Assembly (NCBI GenBank): GCA_033675265.1
Contig: JAUJYZ010000596.1
Location: 342,501-406,500, forward strand
Source of the DNA: Actinostola sp. cb2023
Lineage: Eukaryota; Cnidaria; Anthozoa; Actiniaria; Actinostolidae
Direction: 5' to 3'
DNA: 64,000 bases
A program made the translations under genes and the position numbers. A model generated the notes under the pieces. That model saw nothing but the letters and a program-made list of their open reading frames with translations, was not told where the DNA came from and did no database searches. Shown one piece after another: positions 19,550 to 30,714 of this stretch. Every line of letters starts with the position of its first letter. Within the stretch, counting starts at the first letter, position 1.

Positions 19550-21425
19550 ATACTTTCCTGGGCCTGCTATGTTGTATTTACAGGGTTTTTACAGACTTAC
19601 CTGAGCCTCCTATATTGTATTTACAGGGTTTTTACAGACTTTCGTGGGCCTCCTATATTTACAGGGTTTTTACAGACTTTCCTGGGACTCCTCTATTGTA
19701 TTTACAGGGTTTTTACATACATTCCTGGTCCTTCTGTATTGTATTTACAGGGTTTTTGCAGACTTTCCTGGGCCTCCTATATTGTATTGACAGGGTTTTT
19801 ACAGACTTTCCTGAGCCTCCTATGATTGTATTTACAGGGTTTTTACAGACTTTCCTGGGCCTCCTATATTGTATTTAGCCTCCTATATTGTATTTAGCCT
19901 CCTATATTGTATTTACAAGGTTTTTACATACTTTCCTGGGCCTCCTATATTGTATTTAGCCTCCTATATTGTATTTAGCCTCCTATATTGTATTTAGCCT
20001 CCTATATTGTATTTAGCCTCCTATATTGTATTTAGCCTCCTATATTGTATTTACAAGGTTTTTACATACTTTCCTTGGCCTCCTATATTGTATTTACAAG
20101 GTTTTTACATACTTTCCTGGGCCTCCTATATTGTATATACAGGGTTTTTACAGACTTTCCTGGGCCTCCTATATTGTATTTAGCCTCCTATATTGTATTT
20201 AGCCTCCTATATTGTATTTAGCCTCCTATATTGTATTTACAGGGTTTTTACAGACTTTCTTGGGCCTCCTATATTGGATTTGGTATTTACAGGGTATATT
20301 TTTACAGTTTTTACAGACTTTCCTGGGCCTCCTATATTGGATTTACAGGGTTTTTACAGACTTTCTTGGGCCTCCTATATTGGATTTACAGGGTATTTAC
20401 AGACTTTCTTGGGCCTCCTATATTGTATTTACAGGGTTTTTACAGACTTTCTTGGGCCTCCTATATTGGATTTACAGGGTATTTACATACTTTCCTGAGC
20501 CTCCTATATTGTATTTACAGGTTTTTTACAGACTTTCCTGGGCCTCCTGTATTGTATTTACAGGGTTTTTACAGACTTTCCTGGGCCTCCTATATTGTAT
20601 TTACAGGTTTTTTTACAGACTTTCTTGGGCCTCCTATATTGTATTTACAAGGTTTTTACATACTTTCCTGGGCCTCCTATATATATTGTATTTACAAGGT
20701 TTTTACATACTTTCCTGGGCCTCCTATATTGTATTGACAGGGTTTTTACAGACTTTCCTGGGCCTCCTATACTGTATTTACAGGGCTTTTACAGACTTTC
20801 CTGGGCCTCCTATATTGTATTTAGAGGGTTTTTACAGATTTTTCTGGGCCTCCTCTATTGTATTTACAGGGTTTTTACATACTTTCCTGGGCCTTCTATA
20901 TTGTATTTAGCCTCCTATATTGTATTTACAGGGTTTTTACAGACTTTCTTGGGCCTCCTATATTGGATTTACAGGGTTTTTACAGACTTTCCTGAGCCTC
21001 CTATATTGTATTTACAGGGTTTTTACAGACTTTCTTGGGCCTCCTATATTGTATTGACAGGGTTTTTACAGACTTTCTTGGGCCTCCTATATTGTATTTA
21101 CAGGTTTTTTTACAGACTTTCTTGGGCCTCCTATATTGTATTTACAAGGTTTTTACATACTTTCCTGGGCCTCCTATATTGTATTGACAGGGTTTTTACA
21201 GACTTTCCTTGGTCTCCTCTATTGTATTTACAGCTAGGGTTTTTACATACTTTCCTGGGCCTCCTATATTGTATTTACAGGGTTTTTACAGACTTTCCTG
21301 GGCCTCCTATATTGTATTTAAAGGTTTTTTTACAGACTTTCTTGGGCCTCCTATATTGTATTTACAAGGTTTTTACATACTTTCCTGGGCCTCCTATATT
21401 GTATTTAAAGGTTTTTATAGGTTTT
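19550..21425. repeat. 43-bp minisatellite, right block, with 19-bp sub-array
   Basis: Over 40 units of the same 43-bp repeat. At 19860-20050 and 20165-20235 a 19-bp subunit CCTCCTATATTGTATTTAG is repeated alone, showing internal deletion followed by local expansion. Because 43 is not a multiple of 3 and the unit lacks stops, several frames stay open for up to 280 codons; these are not genes. Confidence 0.9.
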
Positions 21426-21820
21426 GCCAACCTTTGATTACATGATTTTTACAGTATTTTCACATGTTTTTATAGTGTATGAATTTACACGATTTTTACA
21501 TGATTTAATTTCAAGACAATATTTCATATAAGTTTCCATGATCTTACAAATTATGTTCTCAAAATTTACAGGCTATGTAAAAATCATGGAAATTAATTTA
21601 CATGCTATGTAAAATCAATCTGCTTTGCATGATTTTTATATACTATGGAAATCATTGAAACTGTCCAGTGATTAAATCTGTAAAAAATATTTACCTGGTT
21701 CTTCACTTGTGTTGAAGGGTCTGTTTCCCCCAAAAACTAGAGCTTTACTGCTTTAAAATAAGTAAATAAATAACCTTTAGTGAATAAAGATGTCATTTGA
21801 TTAGGGTGGTGCAGTGGAAT
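21426..21820. other. Degenerate TTTTTACATG-rich sequence, no gene
   Basis: Irregular repeats of GATTTTTACA and its inverse, probably the worn edge of the neighbouring repeats. Confidence 0.4.
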
Positions 21821-22022
21821 CTCATTATACCTTATTCGTACTTAATTAATGCTGTCTTAATGTTAAGACAGCATTTCGCGAGGCTTTATTTTCGCCATTT
21901 CAATAAGAGAAAATGAAACAAGAGCATTAAATTTCGCGAAAGCGGTGTCAACAACATTTACTTTTTCTAAAAAACCAAACTTATTTCTATACAAACAGGA
22001 ACAAGATGACAGTCAACTAGAC

Positions 22023-22247
22023 TAAGGATGCATTAGATTGACCTTATTCCAGAATAGGAATAGACGAAATAACATCCCTAAATCGCTGTCACGCAGCTAC
22101 TGTCCACTGTAAAATGAAACGGTTCCTTGCTGGATCATAATAAAGTTACAAGGAACAGTTTGGAATTTTAAATGTGCTGAAATAAAAGCATCCAAGTGTT
22201 TATTCCGTGTATTCCTATTCGGGAATAGGGTCAATCGAACGCACCCT
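22023..22247. mobile_element. hAT-type MITE with 8-bp target duplication
   Basis: Ends AAGGATGCATTAGATTGACC and the inverse of AGGGTGCGTTCGATTGACC, flanked by the 8-bp direct repeat AACTAGAC at 22015-22022 and 22248-22255. Subterminal TATTCCNGAATAGGAATA motifs at both ends. Confidence 0.8.
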
Positions 22248-22341
22248 AACTAGACGTTATAAACTTGTAGCTAAAGCAGACAAAAAAGTTTACGCTATAC
22301 GGTTGCTCAGTTGCAAATGGTAGTAAAGTTTTCACGACAAT

Positions 22342-22545
22342 AGACAAAATCGGCTAACGCAATGTTTACATTCTTTAACCCAATTCAAAACCTTTGGGAA
22401 TAAGAGCTTTCTGTTCCAAACATTTCCATTTCATTATCATGTCAATGCTCTACTGAAATCGAAATACAACAGAGAAAGAATCGTATTCCCAAAAGGTTTC
22501 TAATGGGTCAAAGAGTGTAAAGAGTGCGTTAGCCGATTTGGTCTA
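22342..22545. mobile_element. Foldback element with AATCGGCTAACGCA arms
   Basis: ATAGACAAAATCGGCTAACG...AAACCTTTGGGAATA pairs with its inverse ending TTAGCCGATTTGGTCTAT; arms about 63 bp. A half-copy relative (AAACCTTGTGGGAATA) lies near 28727. Confidence 0.6.
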
Positions 22546-22605
22546 TCACAGCACATTTTCCCGGAGTAGTCAGTATTAAATTCAAGCGGGAGTTTCAAGC
22601 CTTTT

Positions 22606-22960
22606 TCGAAATCGTTTCGATGGAGAGTTATAATGTTAAAGCAGAGAGGCATGTCTACAAAAGGTATTGCTGATATACTTTGTGTGAGCGAAACATTCGT
22701 AAAAAAAGTAATTCGACTGTACGAAAACACAGCCGTAAAAGATCCTCCGCGGAGAAAGTCCAAGGCACGAACGATTGTGAACTGCTTCTGTGTATCTGTC
22801 TTCATGCAGCTTTGATTGTTCTTCATTTAGCAACCGAAATTCAACTCATTCGCCGGGTGATTGAGGACAATCGCGAACTTTATTTTACGTCAAATGGGAT
22901 ATACACGTGGAAATGTGCTGTGATTGTCATGGAAACTGTTTGATTGATGTCCACCAAAAG
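22606..22960 (+). pseudogene. Tc1-type transposase N-terminal fragment
   Basis: MLKQRGMSTKGIADILCVSE, then TFVKKVIRLYENTAVKDPPR and RRKSKAR form a helix-turn-helix and the GSxxDRPRxGRP-like linker of Tc1 transposases. The catalytic DDE part is not present. Dead fragment. Confidence 0.5.
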
Positions 22961-23179
22961 TCAACTTTGTCTCCCAGACAAATGTACCTTTCGGCGCTTG
23001 TTACTGAGAACGAGTGTAAATGGTTTCGATATGCATTTTTTTCTCTGGGAATTATATTTCGCGTGTTTAAAGTCCGCGAGCCTTTTGTTTCGCGAGGCTT
23101 TAATTTCGCGAGGCTTTAATTTCGTGAAAATCGCGAACTTAAAGCCTCGCGAAATTAAGTACGAATAAGGTACAATGTA

Positions 23180-23694
23180 AGGAACTGCAAAACTTGGTTA
23201 AAACCCAAACATGTAATTTGTAAAGTAAAAAAAGTTTAGTTATGCAGTGACATCATTACAATGGGATTTCATTGTATCTGGATTTCACGGTAGTTACAAG
23301 TTTAGATGAATAGATATTAATGAGAAAGCAATATATGAATATTAATGTTGTTAACTTTTAAAATAACATTAATTTTACCTGATTGCACTTTATGCCAAAT
23401 TGCCATTTCTGTTCCAATGTGTAGACATCCAGATTCCCTATTGCCAATTGGAAACCGATATTATTATCCTTGTTTCTTTGTTGTGAATGAAGGAGTGAAT
23501 CAATGATGTATACTTTTAAAAACCATTGAATAGATATTTTAAATGACTTGTGAAAAGCCTGGTCATTGTTTTTGAATAACTGTTATAGTTTATAAAACTT
23601 TACTAGAAAGCAGCCACATACCGAACTCTACATATAAAATGATACTGTTCACAACATGTCAGTGAACTGTCATCTGTGTCATCAGGCAATGGCT
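23180..23694. other. No gene seen
   Basis: AT-rich intergenic sequence without recognisable coding potential or clear repeats. Confidence 0.4.
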
Positions 23695-23977
23695 TTACCG
23701 CCGATTCCGATGAAACGCGACCACCTAGACTTTGAATTGATGGTTTGTGCTTTGTATTAGGTGGACGTCAATCACATGTGAATCAACGAAGTATGAATAG
23801 TTTTCGCTCAATAATTCAATTGTATCGTTTATTAGCCATTTCCAACCAGACCAAACCAACATGAAAGTTATTCTAACTCGTTAGAGCTTAATCTACATTC
23901 CGTAATTCCGCCTAAAGCAATGTACCAACTCAATCCTCAAAGTCTAGGTGGTCGCGTTTCATAAGAATCGGCGGTAA
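23695..23977. mobile_element. Foldback MITE, TTACCGCCGATTC ends
   Basis: TTACCGCCGATTCCGATGAA then ACGCGACCACCTAGACTTTG at the left pairs with the inverse at 23937-23977. No ORF inside. Confidence 0.75.
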
Positions 23978-24207
23978 GTGTGTTGTCTGCCTTTTTTCAA
24001 GATCGTATACAATCTGATGGTTGAAAATACTGAAAGCTTGCTGTACACAAGTCTTGTAACTTTCTGGCACTTGTAATCTACTCATACCAACTATTTCTCT
24101 CATCATTTCTAAGGACTAAAACATACATCTTATTTATTGGTACGCCTTTAATATAGTATTTTTTCTGTTAGGATACATGTTGCTACCAATAATATTTAAC
24201 AATAATT

Positions 24208-24292
24208 ATTATTCCCCGAAGTGGAGGTGAGTAGTGGTGGATATTTACCAAGCCACTAGTCTTTGAGCGGCGACACTAAGGGGAATAATATT
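24208..24292. mobile_element. TTATTCCCCGAAG element fragment
   Basis: ATTATTATTCCCCGAAGTGG and the inverse-type end CACTAAGGGGAATAAT enclose GGTGAGTAGTGGTGGATATT. A small deletion derivative of a foldback element. Confidence 0.4.
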
Positions 24293-24604
24293 GTTTTAGT
24301 ATATACAACACAAATGAATAGCCAGCCAAACATATATAATTTATTTTCAAGAAGAGACACGCTCGTGTATATTTTGGAACATGAGGTGTCACAGTGGACA
24401 CCATTTGGGTGCAGTTGGTTCACACAAGCACATTGCATAAATTTGTGCATGATAAAAATGCAAGCAAGCGCAAACATGATTAAAGCACAAGAAAATGGAC
24501 AATTTTCCATTCTTTGTGTTTACAAGTGCTTGTGCCAGCTCATGTGAAGCAGCTGGCTTAAAGGGTGTGTCCACCTTACAGGGTGTCTGCTTTGAGAACC
24601 TTAC

Positions 24605-25021
24605 AGGTGTGTGTAATTTTAATTTGCAAATAATCTTTACAATTTTTCTTAATTAAAAGCTTACTGTTTTCGTATCTCGTTGACGGAAGCCTTTTCTGGC
24701 CGTCGAATACCACAATTGGAATGACTTGATTTACAATAAATATGTTTATAAAGTTTTCAAAGTAGTTAACATATCTGAAACAAACGTAAAATGGAGACAT
24801 TAACCTCTCAAAAACTTCGCACAAGCTTCATATATAAGCAATGTCACACTATAAACTTACCTTGTTTTTGGTCTTTTCAATGCCAAATCTTCAGCGCATG
24901 TGGAAATCCCACGATGTAAAATACAATAGCCATCTATGGCTACTCTTTTTGTCGCGAAACGACTAATATGAACTCGTTCCTAAGCATTTTTAAGTAACGG
25001 TAAGAGGCCTTTTATTCCCAT
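24605..25021 (-). pseudogene. EXO1-like XPG/Rad2 nuclease N-terminus with in-frame stop
   Basis: Exon 25021-24861 starts MGIKGLLPLLKNA, has TAG as codon 14 (24980-24982), and continues ERVHISRFATKRVAIDGYCI, LHRGISTCAEDLA to donor GTAAGT. The next exon, after acceptor GTTTCAG (from 24774), joins in phase to give RYVNYFENFINIF and IPIVVFDGQKRLPS. MGIxGLL, VAIDxYxxLHRG and PIVVFDG are the XPG-N blocks of exonuclease 1. The stop at codon 14 and absence of any XPG-I domain in the window suggest a pseudogene or element-borne copy. A later start does not rescue the N-terminal active-site loop. Confidence 0.6.
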
Positions 25022-25439
25022 GATCGGAGCTCCTCCCACGACACTCCCACAACGACACTTCAAAGCAACCGAATTGATTATAATTTTGGACCCGTGATCC
25101 TTTGCGAAGCGAGTCCAACCTCCTCTGGGTTTGAAATTTGTGATTTTGTACCACTTAAGGGTCTTGGATTTGAAAGGAACACTGAAGTCGGTACCTTTTA
25201 GGGTGTCTGTCAGCAAATCAACGGCAAATAACATTATTTTGTTTAGCGAAGCTTTTGAGGCATCGCAAATTAACCACAATCCAACTGCAACATGCATATT
25301 TTCCGGGGGAAATATATACATGTATATAGTATTATTAATAGTAAAAACGTAATAATAACCTTGAAAGTCTATAATTGAAGATCTGTTTCTCTTCAGTCAA
25401 TCCAATCTGTGGATATGGTTCCTCATTTGCGATGTAAGA

Positions 25440-26200
25440 CCAAAAGCATCATCCCAAAACATGTGGTATGCTCATATTTCTACCAGGTAATGGCTTTGGA
25501 GGAGGAATTATCAGTGGATTGCTTTCGCTCTCTATTGCTTTACGGAAATTGTTGCTCGACCAGTTGCCACCATCTGACATCCTGCCATTCATTCCCACCG
25601 GATCCACATTGATAAACTCGTACTCTGGACCAACAACAGCCATTTAAAGGATGCTATCGTTACCTTTGTAGTCATGAAAACTGGAACCAGAATTATTTGG
25701 CTGCTCTAGTATGATCCTATTTCCATCTATGGCACCCTGGATATTAGGCAAATTCCACCTCTCTTCGAACTTGGCAGCAATTTGTTCCCACTCTCTCGTT
25801 GAACTCGGGGTTTAAGAAATAATGGCCCCATTTCTTCGTAAATCGTTCTGCATACATCGGCAATCGCCTTTGAGATCATTTGACGACCAAGTCTAAACTG
25901 GAAGTCAAGAGAGCGAAAAGATTCTCCAGTTGCCAAAAATCGTAATGCAAGACAACACATCTCAGCTGGTTTTATGCTATTTCTCATTAGTGTCCTTCTT
26001 GAAATTCTACAGGACAAAATGAAAATTCGTCTTGTTCATACGCATCAGCTCGAAGTAAGCTGGAGTATCTTCGGCCGAAATTTCCTGAAACAGCTAATCG
26101 TAAAACCATCTTTCTTCCCTCCTGACCATCCAAGGACGTATCCAACTTGATCTTTCCTGTTTTCTCTCTCTTTCTGGAACCGGGTCGTCCAGGAAAAGGA
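25440..26200 (-). pseudogene. PIF/Harbinger transposase relic
   Basis: Minus strand: AEMCCLALRFLATGESFRSL and FRLGRQMISKAIADVCRTIY (helix-turn-helix region), then, in another frame, LLMAVVGPEYEFINVDPVGM, NGRMSDGGNW and ESESNPLIIPPPKPLPG, the DDE_Tnp_4 blocks LLAVVDA.Y.F..VDVG..GR.SDGG and PLPG. At least two frameshifts separate them. The DDE region is incomplete. This copy cannot be active. Confidence 0.75.
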
Positions 26201-26267
26201 CATAAATGACAGACAAAGTTACAATTTCGTCCGCCATATTTGTTTACGTAACCCAGTTCTCCATGTC

Positions 26268-27000
26268 ACGCCGCCTTTATCGCCAGCATTTATCGCCAGC
26301 ATTTGTCGTGCAGCCTTTATCGCCAGCATTTATCTCCAGCATTTGTTGCGCGGCCTTTATTTCCAGAATTTATCGCCAGCATTTGTCGCGTGGCCTTTAT
26401 CGCCAGCATTTGTCGCGTGCCCTTTATCGCCAGCATTTGTCGTGCGGTCTTGATCGCCAGCATTTATCGCCAGCATTTATCGCCAGCATTTGTCGTGCGG
26501 CCTTTATCGCCAGCATTTATCGCCAGCATTTGTCGCGCGGCCTTTATCGCGCGGCCTTTATCGCCAGCATTTATCGCCAGCATTTATCGCCAGCATTTGT
26601 CGCGTGGCCTTTATCGCCAGCATTAATTATCGCCAGCATTTATCGCCAGCATTTGTCGTGCGGCCTTTATCGCCAGCATTTGTCGCACGGCCTTTATCGC
26701 CAGCATTTATCGCCAGCATTTGTCGCACGGCCTTTATCGCCAGCATTTATCGCCAGCATTTGTCGCGCGGCCTTTATCGCCAGCATTTGTCGCACGGCCT
26801 TTATCGCCAGCATTTATCGCCAGCATCTGTTGCGCGGCCTTTATCGCCAGCATTTATCGCCAGCATTTGTTGAGCGGCCTTTCTCGCCAGCATTTGTCGC
26901 CAACATTTATCGCCAACATTTGTCGTGCGGCCTTTATCGCCAGCATTTGTCGCGCAGCCTTTATCGACAGCATTTATCGCCAGCATTTGTCGCTCGTGTA
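26268..27000. repeat. CGCCAGCATTTATCG minisatellite
   Basis: Combinations of the 15-mer CGCCAGCATTTATCG (or ...TTTGTCG) with a CGCGCGGCCTTTAT joint, in units of about 25 and 40 bp, around 25 units. Long open frames of FIASICRAAF type come from the repeat. Confidence 0.85.
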
Positions 27001-27120
27001 GCCGGCACCACCACACGTGGTGATTTTCAAAAAATCGCGTTGCCTGTGAAAGCAAAAAAATCGTCGTGTAGCCGCGGCCTAATGTTTTCAAGTTTATTTT
27101 CTACTTGTTTGTTTATACAT

Positions 27121-27350
27121 GTCATTCTCAAAAAGTTTGTCCAGATGAAAAGACTACAATACTACAATAAAGTCACGTGATTCATTATGTTTTCAATTTC
27201 TGCGCGGAACTGCGAGTTGATACCAGCGCCATTACATTCAGTTCTCACAATGCCATGTACTTTTGCATCTCAAATTGAAATTCCACGCGAGGAAATTTAA
27301 TACATAATAAAGTCTTTTCATCTGGACAACCTTTTTGAGAATGACTGTAT
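27121..27350. mobile_element. Foldback MITE, TCATTCTCAAAAAG ends
   Basis: TCATTCTCAAAAAGTTTGTC then CAGATGAAAAGACT at the left matches the inverse of AGTCTTTTCATCTGGACAAC at 27311-27346. Confidence 0.7.
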
Positions 27351-27359
27351 ATATATACG

Positions 27360-27585
27360 TTCTTGTTATTTAAGCGACGTCTGGTCACGTGACCTATGAT
27401 GTCATTCAATGAGTGGCGGGTCATGTTTGCTTTGTCACTAAGTTTTCTTGTGATCAAGTTTGTTGTTGAGTTGTATCCTTACCTTTGTCGATATGATTAT
27501 TGCATTTGTGACCTTTATTGCATCTGTGACCAAACCTTATTACAATTGTGAAGTTATGTGTATTGTTACATTTGTGCCCTCTACA
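27360..27585. mobile_element. Diverged right end of a Ginger-related element
   Basis: Ends TACATTTGTGCCCTCTACA like the complete Ginger element and contains CCTTACCTTTGTCGATATGA, ATTGCATTTGTGACC and GACCTATGATGTCATT, matching the inner parts of that TIR in the same order. No left end was found, so it is a solo terminal relic. Confidence 0.7.
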
Positions 27586-28205
27586 CTGTGTAAAAAAAAT
27601 CATTAAATTTACTGGCATTTCGGACGTTAGTCCTTCCTTTAGTGCTGTTTTACACGGTGTTGAAGTTTTATTCTACACACTTGTTTAGATACGACTAACT
27701 AAAGACAATGCCAGCGATATTCTACATGTGTTTGGTTTTTCGAATCTTGACTATGATTGTAAGTAATTTCCAGTACTGATACATGGTAAGACAGTACTAG
27801 TACAAATAAATGGTTAGAAAAAATTACCTCTATAAATAAACGCAGCAACCCAATTTAACGTCGGTGTATCGGGTCGAAGAAACGCCGGAGTTGTCGAATC
27901 AGTTGTTAAAAGTCCTTGAATCTCATTTTTACCTTCGACTGAGGGGTAATCCGAAGTTGCGGAAGGGACTGGGACCGAGTGTAGAAATAATTAATTTGAT
28001 TAAGAAATGAAGTGTTTGGATCAATACTAACTGAATAGCAAGCTTTCAAAAAGTCATAAAATAAGAGGATGTATGGTTTTGGGGGCGCCGTCTCTAAAGC
28101 CCATACATTCTCTCTTATGTTTGCGTCTGTTAGTATTCACCCAAACATGCTCAAACTCGGTAAACTTACTAATTTCAATGTTGTCTTTCTTGTGATGTGG
28201 TTCAT
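27586..28205. other. No gene seen
   Basis: Intergenic sequence with a GACTGGGACC motif near 27968 related to the MITE family at 28210. Confidence 0.35.
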
Positions 28206-28209
28206 TTTG

Positions 28210-28622
28210 TAATTGGCCATTACAAAAAAGAGCAGGGGACTGGGACCAAGTCCGTAAAACTAATTCAATAAGAAACTAGCAAAAGTGGGCAACATTTTCT
28301 GACAGAGCAGATCAAACTTAGCTAATCTGGAAAGTTTGGTGAACTTTGGCTTAATATTGACGATGCTAGAGGGCATCAAAGATGTCTATTTTCCATACAA
28401 ACTCTGTATTATTTTGCGTTGTCTACCCAAACCATACATTCACTGTAAAATTTCAAAATTTCAAAAGTTTATAATTCCGACAGGATTCACTCAAATCACA
28501 TCAAACTTTACACATATGATAATTTCAACATGTTGTTTCATGTCATAAACTTAATTTCTTAATTACATTAATTCTAATAAACTCGTTCCCAGTCCTCTGC
28601 TCTTTTTTGTAGTGGCCAATTA
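28210..28622. mobile_element. TIR MITE, TAATTGGCCATTACAAAAA ends, copy A
   Basis: TAATTGGCCATTACAAAAAA then GAGCAGGGGACTGGGA at the left, inverse at the right (TCTGCTCTTTTTTGTAGTGG to CCAATTA at 28622). The interior (GTTTGGTGAACTTYGGCTTA, GATGCTAGAGGGCATCAAAG) is shared with a second, split copy at 43624-44010. Confidence 0.8.
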
Positions 28623-28925
28623 CATTCATTTTTGCATTTTGATCCCAGTCCCTTCCGAAACTTCTGATGAAAATTCATCACGAGACCGGAAATGACGTCT
28701 ATTGATATCAAGCAATAGACCATTTCAAACCTTGTGGGAATAACATTCTTTGTTCAAAGTATTTCCATATGAATGTCTATGTTCATGCGTTAACAAGAAA
28801 TAAAGGCATCAAATCCTTGGTAAAGCGCTCAAGTATAAACACGGCCATAAACTAGTACTAGTTAATATAATGCAAACAGTGATACACCCACCAATAAAGG
28901 ATGTGCTTTTTACCGCAAATACTCA

Positions 28926-29619
28926 CGGTAAACTGAGTCCACTCCACTTTTGAACCCTTTCACGGTTTTTCGCCGCCATTTTGAATTGGGGCAAACTTGG
29001 CAAAATTTATAGAAATCTGGATCACTTTGACTCCGCTCGATTTTGTTGGATTTTCAAAATTTTTAATTCGATAATCAGCAGGCATGCATATCAGTTGTCG
29101 GACTGAAAATAAGATCCAATGTAGGTGTTTTAACTACCTTTTTCGAGTCAATCTTCTTTTCACGAATGTATCTTAAAATGTCGAGCTAATTTGCATATTC
29201 ACGTGCCGAACGTTTTATTTTGAAAACAAAAATCTTTTTTTCTCGATTTGCAGCCTTCCAATACCCATATTATAGGACATAAATAACAAAGAAAACATAT
29301 TTTCTAAAATGGTAAGTTTTTGAAAATCCAACGAAATCGAGCGGAGGTACGGCAAGTCAAAGTGATCCAGATTTCTATTAATTGTGCAGAGTTTGCCCCA
29401 ATTCAAAATGGCGGCGAAAAACCGTGAAAGGGCTTATTACCTTGATGAGTATTTTATTTCCAAACACCAAACTCTACAATGTCTATGATCACCACGATGA
29501 AGATGCTATTTCATGTTTTTACACTCAGATTTCGTAATTTGTGTACGCTCAGATCGTATCTAATATAACGGGAGTCGAAACGAGTTGACTGAAACAGTGC
29601 AGTGGACTCAGTTTACCAT
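28926..29619. mobile_element. Two nested foldback elements with GCCGCCATTTTG arms
   Basis: Outer pair: CGGTAAACTGAGTCCACT (28926) and AGTGGACTCAGTTTACC (29601). Inner pair: CCTTTCACGGTTTTTCGCCG, CCATTTTGAATTGGGGCAAA (28957 on) and its inverse ending at 29432. The ATGGCGGC core resembles a YY1 site. A single-arm relative lies at 57122-57200. Confidence 0.65.
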
Positions 29620-29924
29620 GGTTCTTTGCGCTCGGTTTATTGACAAATTAGAATGGTTAAGAGGAGATTGATTTCTACATCGCGTAGCGCCAACAGCTAG
29701 TCGTTTTGGACAGTTTGAATTTCAATTTTTGCTTAGGATTAACACTCTAATTTTATTTTAACCAATCACAACCTATTAGAAACAAAGTGAAAAGCAACAG
29801 TGGACAGTTTTCGATTCAAATTTTCACTTTGGATTCTCAAATAATTTACGAGGACAATACAAAGAAAATCACTATCATGAAGGAGGTTTGAAAATGTGAT
29901 CTTAATTAGCATAACATTTGGTCA

Positions 29925-30175
29925 ACTTTTAGTTTGAATTTCTCCAAGAATTATTAATGAGTTTGAGGTAATGGATCAAACACGAGAAAGAGTTTTTCAT
30001 CCGATATCGAAACACCGAGAAGTGTGTTGAAAAACTGAGGCGTAGCCGAGTATTCTACCAACTTCGAGGTGTTTGTATATCGGATGAAACATTCTTTCTA
30101 GTGTTTGATATAGCTTCTCAAAGCATTAATCCTTCTTGGAGAAATTCAAAGATAAAGTTGACCAAATTTTATGCT
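29925..30175. mobile_element. Foldback element, CATCCGATATCGAAACACC family copy 1
   Basis: TTTGGTCAACTTTTAGTTTG...TCATCCGATATCGAAACACC pairs with GAGGTGTTTGTATATCGGAT...AAAGTTGACCAAAT. Copy 2 is at 42895-43085. Confidence 0.6.
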
Positions 30176-30390
30176 TAAAAAACTCCGCTGCGATTCATTT
30201 ATTCAAGCAACTTCTCAGTGTTTTGAAATCGGAGGAAGAACTCTTTCTCGAGTTTGATATATACCTAACACTTTTACTAGTCAAAAACAAACACAAGTAA
30301 CTTGAACTCTTTGCTAAAAGCTGCACACAACACATTCTCCAGCCTATCGGTTTTTGCGCTCTCTACGCGCGTTCGTAAAAACATCTCCTC

Positions 30391-30714
30391 CTAGTAGTAT
30401 CTGAGTTCACACACCATGAACTTATCAAAAATTGCCGCAACAGCAAGTTTGCCACCATATACAGCAGCACCTGTTGCCCCTTTTAGTTCATTGCCATTGT
30501 TGAGATATACTTCTCGAGCTTCGAATGCGGGAAAGGGTATACCCTTTGATTGTTGGCTTCCTAGTTTTACATGTACAACTTGTGATGGAGCAGGAAGATC
30601 GATGTTCTCAGTAAAGGCTACAAAATCGATTTCTTTTGGAAACGCTGCCAACCATAAATCACCAGTGGTTGGGTCTACGTCAATGTTATCCACAGATGAG
30701 CCGATTTCCATAGT
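30391..30714 (-). CDS. PON-like exon 6 (terminal)
   Basis: Acceptor TTCATTGTAG, encodes VDNIDVDPTTGDLWLA to MVCELRYY and stop TAG. Matches the last PON blade, including STVASVYKGKL-like GAAVYGGKLAVAA and the C-terminal Cys. Confidence 0.92.
   Translation of the reverse strand, partial: TMEIGSSVDNIDVDPTTGDLWLAAFPKEIDFVAFTENIDLPAPSQVVHVKLGSQQSKGIPFPAFEAREVYLNNGNELKGATGAAVYGGKLAVAAIFDKFMVCELRYY

Larger units (their letters stand above)
21826..23176. mobile_element. Tc1/mariner-like element with nested insertions
   Basis: Ends ACCTTATTCGTACTTAATT and its inverse AATTAAGTACGAATAAGGT. TTCGCGAGGCTTTAATTTCG motifs lie inside both ends. A Tc1-type helix-turn-helix fragment is present at 22606-22815. 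A hAT MITE and a foldback element have inserted inside it. Confidence 0.6.

Noticed and set aside
20193..21437. Open frames of 100-280 codons with LLYCIYRVFTDFPGPPILYL-type repeats
   Set aside because: They are three frames of the same 43-bp minisatellite, which lacks stops. The period is not a multiple of three, and the protein repeat simply cycles through the frames.
26206..27180. 324-codon plus-strand frame rich in FIASICR repeats
   Set aside because: Produced by the CGCCAGCATTTATCG minisatellite; overlapping open frames on both strands show the same bias.
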